Shown: piece after piece, positions 25,564-36,510 of the stretch | Position numbering within the stretch: position 1 is the first letter of the stretch | Layout: the number at the start of each line of letters is the position of its first letter | Source of the DNA: Lichenibacterium dinghuense | GTDB lineage: Bacteria > Pseudomonadota > Alphaproteobacteria > Rhizobiales > Beijerinckiaceae | NCBI RefSeq assembly: GCF_021730615.1 | Contig: NZ_JAJLMN010000001.1 | Location: 248,001 to 312,000, forward strand | DNA: 64,000 nt | Reading direction: 5' to 3' | Translations under genes and position numbers: made by a program | Notes under the pieces: generated by a model | Seen by the model: only the letters and a program-made list of their open reading frames with translations | Told to the model about the DNA's origin: nothing | The model's database searches: none

Positions 25564-25593
25564 AAGCAACTGGCGGTCTGAGCCAGAAGTGGG

Positions 25594-25790
25594 CGACGCC
25601 CGCAGGATGGCATCGGCGCTTCCAGCCCACACGAGCGGCTTCGGGTCCACGTTGGTGCGAGCCACGGAGGCGCCGGTGGCGGCCTCAAGCGCGTCGGTAT
25701 CGGCGAAGGCATCGCGCTGGAACCGGCGGCGGATCAGCGGTGGGAACCAGCCCTCGACCATGTTGAGCCGTGACGCCGAGGTCGGCACCG
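25594..25790 (-). pseudogene. IS630-family transposase C-terminal remnant
   Basis: On the minus strand the translation contains PTSASRLNMVEGWF, RRRFQRDAF and ARTNVDPKPLVWAGSADAIL, the end of IS630/Tc1-like DDE transposases (their usual form is PTxASWLNxVExWF...NxDPKPFVWTxxxxxI). The final Glu of the DDE triad would be the Glu in NMVEGWF. Only about 65 residues are left: no N-terminal part, no terminal inverted repeats and no complete frame are seen. It occupies most of the 374-base stretch between the small membrane-protein frame and gyrB; the rest of that stretch (25791-25937) holds nothing I can identify. Confidence 0.72.
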
Positions 25791-25937
25791 GCGACGTCGC
25801 CTTCGGGCCGGGCGCCGTCGCCACCGCCATCTCAGGCCGACGGCCCGGCCCCGGACATCATATGTCGGTGGACTTCCGGATCAGACCGTCGATGCCGCCC
25901 GGAAGCCAGGCCGCCAGCATGGCTCACGAGAGAGTCC

Positions 25938-29312
<3,375 letters not shown>

Positions 29313-29395
29313 CTACCACGCCCCGCGCCCGCGCCGCCTCCGGCGTGGTCGCACCCGCGCCACGGGGAAGCCTCGAAAACAGGCAGCCGCCGTTC

Positions 29396-29424
29396 TTGAC
29401 ACCAATCTTGTGCTGGTTTCTATG
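29396..29424 (+). promoter_or_regulatory. Sigma-70-like promoter candidate of the F0 operon
   Basis: A perfect TTGACA (29396-29401) is followed after 17 bases by TCTATG (29419-29424), a weak -10. The surrounding sequence is less GC-rich than the average. It lies about 100 bases before the atpI start, the first gene of the F0 operon. Confidence 0.5.
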
Positions 29425-29526
29425 AACCCGCCCAGCGGATTGGGGCACTCCGGTGCCTTTTTCGCGATGAAACCAGCCCCGCGCGCCGGGGCGAGACGAC
29501 CGGGCCGCGGCGGGGGAGCGAGACCG

Positions 29527-29865
29527 ATGGTGGCGAGCCCTTCCGACGACGACGACGCGGCCATGCGGGCCCGCCTGAAGGAGCTGTCCGGCGCGCTCGA
29601 CAGCCACCGCAGGGCGGCCGAGGCGCCGAAGGCAGGGCCGGGCGTGCCGTCCCCGAACGGGATGGGCCAGGCCATGAGCCTCGGCTTCCGGGTCATGTCG
29701 GAGTTCGTCGCGGCCGTGGTGGTCGGCGGGTTCATCGGCTGGGTCCTCGATCGGTGGCTGGGCATCTCGCCCGCCATGCTGATCGTGTTCGGGGCGCTGG
29801 GCACGGTCGCGGGCTTCTGGAACGTGTACCGCATCGCCGCGCAGCCGACCGGGCCGCGGCGGTGA
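29527..29865 (+). CDS. atpI: ATP synthase protein I (AtpI/AtpQ-type)
   Basis: A 112-residue small membrane protein, the usual first gene of alphaproteobacterial F0 operons. The N-terminal half is charged (SDDDDAAMRARLKELSGAL); two helices follow (FRVMSEFVAAVVVGGFIGWVLDRWL and PAMLIVFGALGTVAGFWNVYRI). AtpI is thought to help c-ring assembly or Mg2+ supply. ATG 29527 has GGGGGAG 8 bases upstream, whereas the longer frame from 29272 has no such support. It lies 76 bases before atpB. Confidence 0.88.
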   Translation: MVASPSDDDDAAMRARLKELSGALDSHRRAAEAPKAGPGVPSPNGMGQAMSLGFRVMSEFVAAVVVGGFIGWVLDRWLGISPAMLIVFGALGTVAGFWNVYRIAAQPTGPRR

Positions 29866-29941
29866 CGACGGGGCGGCCCTCCGGGCCGCGGGATCGGACG
29901 CGGAACCCCCGACGGGGCGCCGCCAGGGATGAGGTTTGAGC

Positions 29942-30703
29942 GTGGCTGAGCAGGCAATCAACCCGATCGAGCAGTTCAACGTCGCGCCGCTGTTCCGGTC
30001 GGGCAAGCTCGGCCACACCGACATCGCCTTCACCAACGCGTCGCTGCTGATGGTGATCATCCTCGGCCTCGTGTCGCTGCTGATGATCTACGGCACGTCG
30101 CGCCGCTCGCTGGTGCCGGGCCGCCTGCAGGCCGCCGCCGAGATGTCCTACGAGTTCGTGGCCGACACGGTGCGGTCCACCGCCGGCAACGAGGGGATGC
30201 GGTTCTTCCCCTTCGTGTTCAGCCTGTTCATGTTCGTGCTCTTCGCGAACCTGCTCGGCCTGCTGCCCTTCTCCTACACGGTCACGAGTCAGATCGTGGT
30301 CACCTTCGCGCTGGCCGCGCTGGTGATGATGATCGTCATCGTCTACGGGCTGGTGCGCCACGGCACCCACTTCCTCGGCCTGTTCAAGCCGTCGGGCGTG
30401 GCGCCGGCCATCCTGCCCTTCATCGTGCTGATCGAGATCATCTCGTTCCTGTCGCGGCCGATCTCGCTCTCGGTCCGCCTGTTCGCCAACATGCTGGCCG
30501 GTCACATCACCCTGAAGGTGTTCGGCGGCTTCGTGGTCCTGCTGCTCGGGTCGGGCACCGCCGCGGCGCTGATCGCGCCCCTGCCCTTCCTCGGCATCAT
30601 CATCCTCACCGCTTTTGAGCTGCTCGTGGCCGTCCTCCAGGCCTACGTGTTCGCCATCCTGACTTGCGTCTACCTCAACGACGCGATCCACCCGGGCCAC
30701 TGA
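29942..30703 (+). CDS. atpB: ATP synthase F0 subunit a
   Basis: A 253-residue polytopic membrane protein that forms the proton half-channels. The essential arginine lies in [13 protein letters not shown], and the C-terminal helix contains [19 protein letters not shown] with the usual Gln. GTG 29942 is chosen because GAGG (29931-29934) is 7 bases upstream; a TTG at 29936 is too close to it. It is followed by atpE after 54 bases. Confidence 0.95.
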   Translation: MAEQAINPIEQFNVAPLFRSGKLGHTDIAFTNASLLMVIILGLVSLLMIYGTSRRSLVPGRLQAAAEMSYEFVADTVRSTAGNEGMRFFPFVFSLFMFVLFANLLGLLPFSYTVTSQIVVTFALAALVMMIVIVYGLVRHGTHFLGLFKPSGVAPAILPFIVLIEIISFLSRPISLSVRLFANMLAGHITLKVFGGFVVLLLGSGTAAALIAPLPFLGIIILTAFELLVAVLQAYVFAILTCVYLNDAIHPGH

Positions 30704-30757
30704 TAAACATCCAACAACAGCCGGTCGCCCGTCCAACACCGAAAGAGAGAGCACACC

Positions 30758-31018
30758 ATGGATCCCACCTCGGCCCAGCACATGGCTGACGCCTACATGA
30801 ACGCCGCCAAGTTCATCGGCGCCGGCCTCGCCGCCATCGGCATGGGCGCGGCCGCCATCGGCGTCGGCACCATCTTCGGCAACTTCCTGTCCGGCGCGCT
30901 GCGCAACCCGTCGGCGGCCGACGGCCAGTTCGGCCGGGCCTTCATCGGCGCGGCGCTCGCCGAAGGTCTGGGCATCTTCGCCTTCCTCGTGGCGATCCTG
31001 CTGCTCTTCGTGAAGTGA
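30758..31018 (+). CDS. atpE: ATP synthase F0 subunit c
   Basis: An 86-residue hairpin of two helices. The glycine-rich first helix ([21 protein letters not shown]), the polar loop with Arg-Asn-Pro (ALRNPSA) and the second helix with the proton-carrying carboxylate ([16 protein letters not shown]) are all present. The c subunit is needed in about ten or more copies; a strong hairpin lies directly after the stop. Confidence 0.97.
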   Translation: MDPTSAQHMADAYMNAAKFIGAGLAAIGMGAAAIGVGTIFGNFLSGALRNPSAADGQFGRAFIGAALAEGLGIFAFLVAILLLFVK

Positions 31019-31024
31019 TGCATC

Positions 31025-31054
31025 GCCGCCGCGGGACGCCCGTCCCGCGGCGGC
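31025..31054 (+). other. Intercistronic hairpin after atpE
   Basis: A near-perfect stem of 13-14 bp: GCCGCCGCGGGACG (31025-31038) pairs with CGTCCCGCGGCGGC (31041-31054) around a tiny CC loop. It has no U-run, so it is more likely a 3'-end stabiliser or partial terminator than a full one. It sits between atpE and the b' gene, where differential expression of subunit c is needed. Confidence 0.6.
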
Positions 31055-31106
31055 CCCTCATCGGCCGGCACGCCGGTCCCGCCCGAGCCCCGACCCCGGA
31101 ACCGAC

Positions 31107-31667
31107 ATGGCCGTCGCCGAACAGACCCTCGCCCAGGCCTCCGACCTGACGCCCGAACCCGCCGCCTTCCCGCCCTTCGAGAGCGCCTCCTTCCTGTCCC
31201 AGATCTTCTGGCTGGTCGTGATCTTCGGCCTGCTCTACTGGCTGATGTCGACCATCGCCCTGCCGCGCGTCGGCGCGATCCTGGACAACCGCCGGAACCG
31301 CATCGAGGGCGACCTCGCCGACGCGGCCCGGATGCAGGAGCAGGCCACCGCGGCCGGCGCCGCCTACGACACCAAGCTCGCCGCCGCCAAGGCCAACGCC
31401 CAAGCGCTCGCGCAGAAGACCCACGAGGACCTCCTCGCCGAGCAGGACGCCAAGCGCCACGCGCTGGAGGACGAGCTCAACGGCAAGATGGCCGCCGCCG
31501 AGCGCCAGATCGGCGACACCAAGGCCCGCGCCATGGGCAACGTCCAGGGCATCGCCCGCGACGCCGCGGCCGCCATCGTCGAGCACCTCACCGGCAAGCC
31601 CGCCGACCGTCAGGCGATCGACGACGCCGTCAACCAGGCGGGTGCCCCCGCCGCCACCGTCGCCTGA
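31107..31667 (+). CDS. atpF: ATP synthase F0 subunit b' (peripheral stalk)
   Basis: A 186-residue protein with one N-terminal membrane helix (FLSQIFWLVVIFGLLYWLM, residues about 30-48) preceded by 28 extra residues, then the typical LPRVGAILDNRRNRIEGDLADA and a long Ala/Glu/Lys coiled coil. The N-terminal extension marks it as the b' form of photosynthetic bacteria and alphaproteobacteria. It pairs with the b subunit encoded 12 bases downstream to form a heterodimeric stalk. Confidence 0.92.
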   Translation: MAVAEQTLAQASDLTPEPAAFPPFESASFLSQIFWLVVIFGLLYWLMSTIALPRVGAILDNRRNRIEGDLADAARMQEQATAAGAAYDTKLAAAKANAQALAQKTHEDLLAEQDAKRHALEDELNGKMAAAERQIGDTKARAMGNVQGIARDAAAAIVEHLTGKPADRQAIDDAVNQAGAPAATVA

Positions 31668-31679
31668 GGGAGGACAGCT

Positions 31680-32159
31680 ATGGACGCCGAAGCCTGGGTC
31701 GCCCTCGGATTTCTGATCTTCGTCGGTCTCCTCGCCTACCTCGGGATGCACGGCAGGATCGCCGACGCGCTCGACGGGCGCGCCCGCCGCGTGGCCGACG
31801 AGCTCGCCTCGGCCAAGCGCCTGCATGACGAGGCCGCCGCCGTTCTCGACAGCTTCAAGCGGAAGGCTGCCGCCGCCGAGGCCGAGGCCGCCGCCATCGT
31901 GGCGCAGGCCCGCAAGGAGGCCGAGCTGATGAGCCAGGAGGCGCACGCGCGCCTCGAGGACTACGTCGCCCGCCGCACCAAGCAGGCCGAGCAGAAGATC
32001 GCCATGGCGGAAACGCAGGCCGCCGCCGACGTGCGCGCCGCCGCGGCCGACGCGGCAGTCCGGGCCGCCGAGATCGTGCTGCGCCGCGACCCCAAGGGGA
32101 CGGGCGTGAGCGACCTCGCGGGCCGCGAGATCGAGCGGCTGAAGACGCAGTTCCACTGA
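31680..32159 (+). CDS. atpF: ATP synthase F0 subunit b
   Basis: A 159-residue stalk subunit. A single N-terminal helix (WVALGFLIFVGLLAYLGM) leads into a coiled coil (IADALDGRARRVADELASAKRL...) and ends with the family's TDLAxxxI-like segment VSDLAGREIERLKTQFH. It starts 12 bases after b'. No F1 genes follow; they must lie elsewhere, as is usual in alphaproteobacteria. A perfect hairpin follows the stop. Confidence 0.93.
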   Translation: MDAEAWVALGFLIFVGLLAYLGMHGRIADALDGRARRVADELASAKRLHDEAAAVLDSFKRKAAAAEAEAAAIVAQARKEAELMSQEAHARLEDYVARRTKQAEQKIAMAETQAAADVRAAAADAAVRAAEIVLRRDPKGTGVSDLAGREIERLKTQFH

Positions 32160-32180
32160 TCCGATCGGGGATGCGATCGC

Positions 32181-32214
32181 GAAGGGCGCCGGCGGGACAC
32201 CGCCGGCGCCCTTC
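32181..32214 (+). terminator. Terminator of the F0 operon
   Basis: A perfect 15-bp stem: GAAGGGCGCCGGCGG (32181-32195), loop GACA, then CCGCCGGCGCCCTTC (32200-32214), 21 bases after the atpF stop. It is followed by GCCGTTTC, so the U-run is weak; the stem alone is very stable. Confidence 0.78.
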
Positions 32215-32408
32215 GCCGTTTCAGGGGCCCCCACCACGCCGCGCACCGCCCCGCGGCAGTGCCGCGCGCCGGCTTTCCCGGCGGTTCCGCTCGGGACTGC
32301 GCCTCCGCCGCCGCCAGAAATTGTCGGACGACTGTCAAACGTCCATTGCGGCGCGTTTCGACCGCCCATAAGCTCCCCGACAACGAAGAGATCGGGGAGA
32401 GCGCCGGG

Positions 32409-33176
32409 ATGAGCGCGATGGGGTCACCGCGCGGAAGCGCGGTCCTGGAGCTGAAGGGCATCGGCAAGGAGTTCGGCGCCATCCGGGCGCTGTCCGACGT
32501 CGACCTCGCGATTCAGCCGGGCGAGGTCGTCGGCCTCATGGGCGACAACGGCGCCGGCAAGTCCACGCTGGTCAAGATCATCGCGGGCAACTTCCACCCG
32601 ACGCACGGCACCATCCGCCTCGACGGCGAGGAGCACCGCTTCGACCGCCCGCTCGACGCCCGCGCGGCCGGGATCGAGGTCGTCTACCAGGACCTCGCGC
32701 TGTCCGACAACGTGTCGGCGGCCGCCAACGTCTTCCTCGGCCGCGAGATCACCCGCCGCGTCGGCCCCTTCCGCTTCCTCGACCACCGCGCCATGAACGC
32801 CCGCGCACTCGAGCTCTTCGCGGAGCTGAAGAGCGAGACCCGCCCGCGCGACCTCGTCCGCTCCATGTCGGGCGGCCAGCGCCAGGCCGTCGCCATCGCG
32901 CGCACGCGGCTCGCCAAGGCCAAGCTGATCCTCATGGACGAGCCCACGGCCGCCATCTCGGTGCGGCAGGTCGCTGAGGTGCTCGACCTCATCCGCCGCC
33001 TGCGCGACGGCGGCGTGGCCGTGATCCTCATCTCGCACCGCATGCCGGACGTGTTCAGCGTCTGCGACCGCGTCGTCGTGCTGCGCCGCGGCACGAAATG
33101 CGCCGACAAGTCGGTCGCCTCCTCGACGCCCGAGGAGGTCACCGCCCTCATCACCGGCGCCAAGGAGTTCGCCTGA
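32409..33176 (+). CDS. Sugar ABC importer ATPase (single-domain CUT2 type)
   Basis: A 255-residue ATPase with Walker A GDNGAGKST (Lys51), signature MSGGQRQ, Walker B LILMDEPTAA and switch motif ISHR. It has one nucleotide-binding domain, like FrcA of rhizobia, not two as in RbsA or XylG. ATG 32409 has GGGGAGAG upstream. The gene overlaps the permease start by one base (TGATG). No ROK or sugar kinase lies nearby. Confidence 0.9.
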   Translation: MSAMGSPRGSAVLELKGIGKEFGAIRALSDVDLAIQPGEVVGLMGDNGAGKSTLVKIIAGNFHPTHGTIRLDGEEHRFDRPLDARAAGIEVVYQDLALSDNVSAAANVFLGREITRRVGPFRFLDHRAMNARALELFAELKSETRPRDLVRSMSGGQRQAVAIARTRLAKAKLILMDEPTAAISVRQVAEVLDLIRRLRDGGVAVILISHRMPDVFSVCDRVVVLRRGTKCADKSVASSTPEEVTALITGAKEFA

Positions 33177-34207
33177 TGTCCGACGCCGCGCCCGGCATCG
33201 TCTTCACCAACGTCGGCCGGGACCGCTGGTACCGCTCCGGCGCGCTGGCGTCGCAGACCGCCTACGTGGGCCTCGCCCTCGTGGTCGTGGTGGCGTTGGT
33301 GGCGGTCTTCGCCAATCACTTCCTGTCGGCCAACAACCTCCTCAACACGTCGAAGAACTTCTCCTACATCGCCATCGTGGCCCTGGGCTCGACGCTGGTC
33401 ATCATCACGGGCGGCATCGACCTGTCGGTCGGCTCGGTGATGGCGCTGACCGCCGTGCTCACGGCCATGCTGATGAAGATGCTGGCCGGCACCTTCCTGG
33501 CCGGCGTGCCGTTCGGCGTCATGGGCGGCGCGGTGCTGCTCGGCCTCGGCGCCGCGGCGCTGGTCGGCCTCGTCAACGGGCTCATGATCGCGGTGGTGAG
33601 GCTGTCGCCCTTCGTGGTGACGCTGGGCACGCTGTCGATCTGCCGCGGCATCACCTACGTGATCACGCAGGGCCGCGGCCAGGCGCCGGCCGGACCGGGC
33701 GTCGACGCCTTCTACGCGCTGACGGACGGCAGGATCGCCGGGCTGCCGGTGCCGCTGGTCTACCTGCTCGTGCTCGCCGCCGTGATGGGCGTCGTGCTCC
33801 GGCACACGCGGTGGGGCCGCTACGTCTTCGTGCTCGGCGGCAACGAGCGCGCCGCCAAGCTCACCGGCGTTGCGGTGGCGCGGGTCAAGGTGTCGGTCTA
33901 CGTGCTCTGCGCGCTCGGCGCGGGCCTGGCCGGCATCCTGATCCTGGGCTGGCTCGGCTCGGCCCCGGCCAACCTCGCGGTGGGCTACGAGCTCAAGATC
34001 ATCGCCGCCTCCGTCATCGGCGGCGCCGACCTCGCGGGCGGCATCGGCGGCCCGGCCGGGGCCGTGATCGGCGCGGCCCTGATCGAGGTGATCCGCAACG
34101 GCCTCGCCCTGTTCGGCGCCGACACCTACTGGGAGCAGGTTTTCGTCGGCTCGATCATCGTGCTCGCCGTGCTGGTCGACCGCATCCGCACGCGCCAACC
34201 CGAATAG
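33176..34207 (+). CDS. Sugar ABC importer permease (BPD_transp_2, RbsC-like)
   Basis: A 343-residue membrane protein with about eight to ten helices. It has the hallmarks of the RbsC/FrcC family: SYIAIVALGSTLVIITGGIDLSVGSVMALT, FVVTLGTLSICRGITYVITQG, and the cytoplasmic coupling segment VLGGNERAAKLTGVAVARVK. The start overlaps the ATPase stop. It forms the membrane channel of the importer with the ATPase before it and the binding protein after it. Confidence 0.92.
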   Translation: MSDAAPGIVFTNVGRDRWYRSGALASQTAYVGLALVVVVALVAVFANHFLSANNLLNTSKNFSYIAIVALGSTLVIITGGIDLSVGSVMALTAVLTAMLMKMLAGTFLAGVPFGVMGGAVLLGLGAAALVGLVNGLMIAVVRLSPFVVTLGTLSICRGITYVITQGRGQAPAGPGVDAFYALTDGRIAGLPVPLVYLLVLAAVMGVVLRHTRWGRYVFVLGGNERAAKLTGVAVARVKVSVYVLCALGAGLAGILILGWLGSAPANLAVGYELKIIAASVIGGADLAGGIGGPAGAVIGAALIEVIRNGLALFGADTYWEQVFVGSIIVLAVLVDRIRTRQPE

Positions 34208-34230
34208 GGCGGCGCGTCCCCCATCCCCGG

Positions 34231-34252
34231 CGCCGGGCGAGAAGACCCGGCG
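34231..34252 (+). other. Intercistronic stem-loop before the binding-protein gene
   Basis: CGCCGGG (34231-34237) pairs with CCCGGCG (34246-34252) around an 8-base loop, between permease and binding-protein genes. Such structures often shield or tune the mRNA of abundant binding proteins. Confidence 0.4.
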
Positions 34253-34276
34253 CGGGCTTTCGAGAGAGAAACGCCG

Positions 34277-35212
34277 ATGAAGTCCCTCCTGCTGGCCGCC
34301 GTGGCCGTGGCGTCGCTGATGGGCACCGCCCGCGCCGCCGACACCTTCGCCCTGATCCCCAAGGGCATGGACAACCCCTACTTCGACCTGTCGCGCGACG
34401 GCTGCATGGCGGAAGCCAAGAAGATCGGCGTGACCTGCATCTACAAGGGCCCGGCGACGCACGAGCCGGCCACCGAGGTGCAGATCATGCAGGACTTCAT
34501 CACGCAGGGCGTCCAGGGCATCGCCATCTCGGTGGCGGACGCCGATTCCGTGACGGGCGTGATCAAGCAGGCGCGCGACGCCAACATCCCGGTCATCACC
34601 TTCGACGCCGACGCCCCGAACTCGGCGCGCCAGGCCTATGTCGGCACGGACAACAAGGAGATGGGGCGCGAGCTCGGCCGCCAGCTCATCAAGGTCCATC
34701 CCCAGCCCTCGACCTTCGCCACGCAGTCGGGCGGGCCGGCGGCCGAGAACCTCAACGAGCGCCTCGCGGGCCTCTACGAGGTCCTGAAGGGCGCGGGCTG
34801 GACGGAAGTGAAGGGCTCGCCCGCCTTCTGCAACGACGATGCCGCGCTGGCGGCCCAGCAGCTCACGGATTTCGCCACCGCCAATCCGGACATCGGCGCC
34901 ATCATCCCGGTCGGCGGCTGGGCGCTGTTCGCGCCGAAGGCCTACAAGGGCTACGTGGACGCCAACATGGACAAGGTGAAGGCCGGCAAGTTCCCACTCG
35001 TGATGCCCGACACGCTGCCGGTCGAGCTGCAGCTGCTCAAGGAGGGCTACGCCCAGGTGCTGGTGGGCCAGCGCCCCTACGAGATGGGCGAGAAGGCCAT
35101 GGACATCCTGCTGAAGCTGAAGAACGGCGAGAAAGTGCCGGTGATCAACATTTCGGGGCTCGACGTCGTCACCAAGGACAACGTCGACAAGTTCCTGAAG
35201 CCGGCGAACTGA
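34277..35212 (+). CDS. Periplasmic sugar-binding protein (CUT2 type)
   Basis: A 311-residue protein with a cleavable signal peptide (about residues 1-20, ARA-AD). The type I periplasmic-binding fold is clear: FALIPKGMDNPYFDLSRDG, GIAISVADADSVTGVIKQA, NIPVITFDADAP, and YVGTDNKEMGRELG. Two cysteines in the first lobe may form a disulfide. It is the last gene of the ATPase-permease-binding-protein set, an order that places the most abundant product last, behind a stem-loop. The sugar is not predictable. AGAGAGAAA precedes the ATG. Confidence 0.9.
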   Translation: MKSLLLAAVAVASLMGTARAADTFALIPKGMDNPYFDLSRDGCMAEAKKIGVTCIYKGPATHEPATEVQIMQDFITQGVQGIAISVADADSVTGVIKQARDANIPVITFDADAPNSARQAYVGTDNKEMGRELGRQLIKVHPQPSTFATQSGGPAAENLNERLAGLYEVLKGAGWTEVKGSPAFCNDDAALAAQQLTDFATANPDIGAIIPVGGWALFAPKAYKGYVDANMDKVKAGKFPLVMPDTLPVELQLLKEGYAQVLVGQRPYEMGEKAMDILLKLKNGEKVPVINISGLDVVTKDNVDKFLKPAN

Positions 35213-35218
35213 GGCGGG

Positions 35219-35247
35219 GGCGGCCCGCTCGGATGGAGCGGGCCGCC
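35219..35247. terminator. Bidirectional terminator between the importer and the Pro-rich gene
   Basis: GGCGGCCCGCTC (35219-35230) pairs perfectly with GAGCGGGCCGCC (35236-35247) around GGATG. It sits between two convergent stops (35212 and 35267). There is no U-run. Confidence 0.65.
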
Positions 35248-35266
35248 TGTCCGGCCGGAGCCGTCC

Positions 35267-35662
35267 TCAGTTCCGGGCCGGCGCCGGCAGGCTCGCGAGC
35301 TTGTCGAGCATCGCGTTGACCGTGTCGGCGCAGGTCTTGGCGCTGTCGTCGTCGGCGCACTTCACGTCGACCACGGCGTCGCCGCGCTGAAGGTGGAAGT
35401 GGGCGGCGCGGCTCGGGGGCGGCGGGGGCGGGGGCGGCATCATGCCGGGACCGCCGGGGCCGCGCGGGCCGCCGGGGGGCGGCGGGGGAACGGCCGGGCC
35501 GCCCGCCACCGGACCCGGGGTGCCGGGCTGGCCGGCGGGAGCCGCCTGGCCGACGGCCGGGGCCGGGGCCGCGCCGGAAGCGGGGGCGGCCGGAGCGGTC
35601 TGCGCCAGTGCGGCGGGCACCAGCAGCGCCAGGCCGGCGGCGGCGAGAATCAATCTGCGCAT
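35267..35662 (-). CDS. Proline-rich secreted protein
   Basis: A 131-residue protein with a signal peptide (about residues 1-20, LAQ-TA). The middle (residues 25-85) is Pro/Gly/Ala-rich, including a run of prolines. A C-terminal globular part of about 45 residues holds HFHLQRGDAVVDVKCADDDSAKTCADTVNAMLDKL, with two cysteines and a His pair. ATG 35662 has AGGA upstream. It diverges from a FeuP-like response regulator across 182 bases. I do not recognise the family; a small periplasmic partner or target of that two-component system is possible. Confidence 0.75.
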   Translation of the reverse strand: MRRLILAAAGLALLVPAALAQTAPAAPASGAAPAPAVGQAAPAGQPGTPGPVAGGPAVPPPPPGGPRGPGGPGMMPPPPPPPPSRAAHFHLQRGDAVVDVKCADDDSAKTCADTVNAMLDKLASLPAPARN

Positions 35663-35781
35663 CGTGTGGTCCTTCCAGTCCGGCGCCCGGGACCCCCGAG
35701 GGCCCGACCCGCATTCGGGTCGGCGGGGCGGCGCCGATGGACCGTCTTCTAGGCCCCGGCCCCGCGACCGGCCCTGAACCC

Positions 35782-35807
35782 CGCGGTTCAGGTTCGGTTC
35801 AACCGCG
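35782..35807. promoter_or_regulatory. Repeat-rich putative response-regulator box
   Basis: CGCGGTT (35782-35788) and AACCGCG (35801-35807) form an inverted repeat that encloses tandem GGTTCA-type repeats (GGTTCA, GGTTCG, GGTTCA-like). It lies 38 bases before the response-regulator ATG, in the divergent region with the proline-rich secreted gene. Direct hexamer repeats are typical of OmpR/PhoP-family binding sites. Confidence 0.45.
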
Positions 35808-35844
35808 TGCCCTACCCCGGCGCCCTCACCCAACCGGAGATCCC

Positions 35845-36510
35845 ATGCGCGTGCTGCTGGTCGAAGACGACGCCGAGCTCGCCGCGGGCGTGGCGGCGGT
35901 GCTCAAGCGCGAGAACTTCGCGGTCGACGTCGCCCGCAACGGCGAGGACGCCCAGCACCTCGGCGAGACGGAAAGCTTCGACGCCGCCGTGCTCGACCTC
36001 GGGCTGCCCAAGGTCGACGGCATCACGGTCCTGAAGGGCTGGCGCAAGGCCGGCTGCAAGCTGCCCGTCCTCGTGCTGACGGCGCGAGACGGCTGGTCCG
36101 ACAAGGTCGAGGGCTTCAAGGCCGGTGCGGACGACTACCTCACCAAGCCGTTCCGCGTGGAGGAGGTGGTGCTGCGCCTGCGCGCCCTGATCCGCCGCTC
36201 GGAGGGCCACGCCGAGTCGCGCGTCAGCTGCGGCCCGCTCACCTTCGACGCGCAGCTCGGCACGTTCGAGCTCGACGGGCTCCCCCTGCGCCTCACGGGC
36301 CTCGAATGGCGCGTGCTCGCCTGCCTGACGCTCCGCAAGGAGGTCGTCGTCGAGCGCGCGAACCTGATCGAGCGCGTCTACGACGGCGACGCCGAGGTCG
36401 ACTCCAACTCGGTCGAGGTCATCGTCGGCCGTCTGCGCCGCAAGATCGGCCACGACATGATCGAGACCGTTCGGGGCCGCGGCTATCGGCTGACGGCCGG
36501 CGCGACGTGA
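35845..36510 (+). CDS. OmpR-family response regulator (FeuP/PhoP-like)
   Basis: A 221-residue regulator. The receiver has the acidic pair after VLLVEDDAEL, phospho-acceptor Asp51 in VLDLGLP, Thr79 and Lys101. The winged-helix output domain follows from about residue 125 (LRLTGLEWRVLACLTLR...VEVIVGRLRRKIG...VRGRGYRL). The sequence most resembles the PhoP/FeuP group of alphaproteobacteria. It is coupled to the histidine kinase by a GTGA overlap and diverges from the Pro-rich secreted gene. Confidence 0.92.
   Translation: MRVLLVEDDAELAAGVAAVLKRENFAVDVARNGEDAQHLGETESFDAAVLDLGLPKVDGITVLKGWRKAGCKLPVLVLTARDGWSDKVEGFKAGADDYLTKPFRVEEVVLRLRALIRRSEGHAESRVSCGPLTFDAQLGTFELDGLPLRLTGLEWRVLACLTLRKEVVVERANLIERVYDGDAEVDSNSVEVIVGRLRRKIGHDMIETVRGRGYRLTAGAT

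Noticed and set aside
32325-32345. Possible LacI-type operator before the sugar importer (TTGTCGG...GTCAA)
   Set aside because: Only partial symmetry; too weak to list as a feature.
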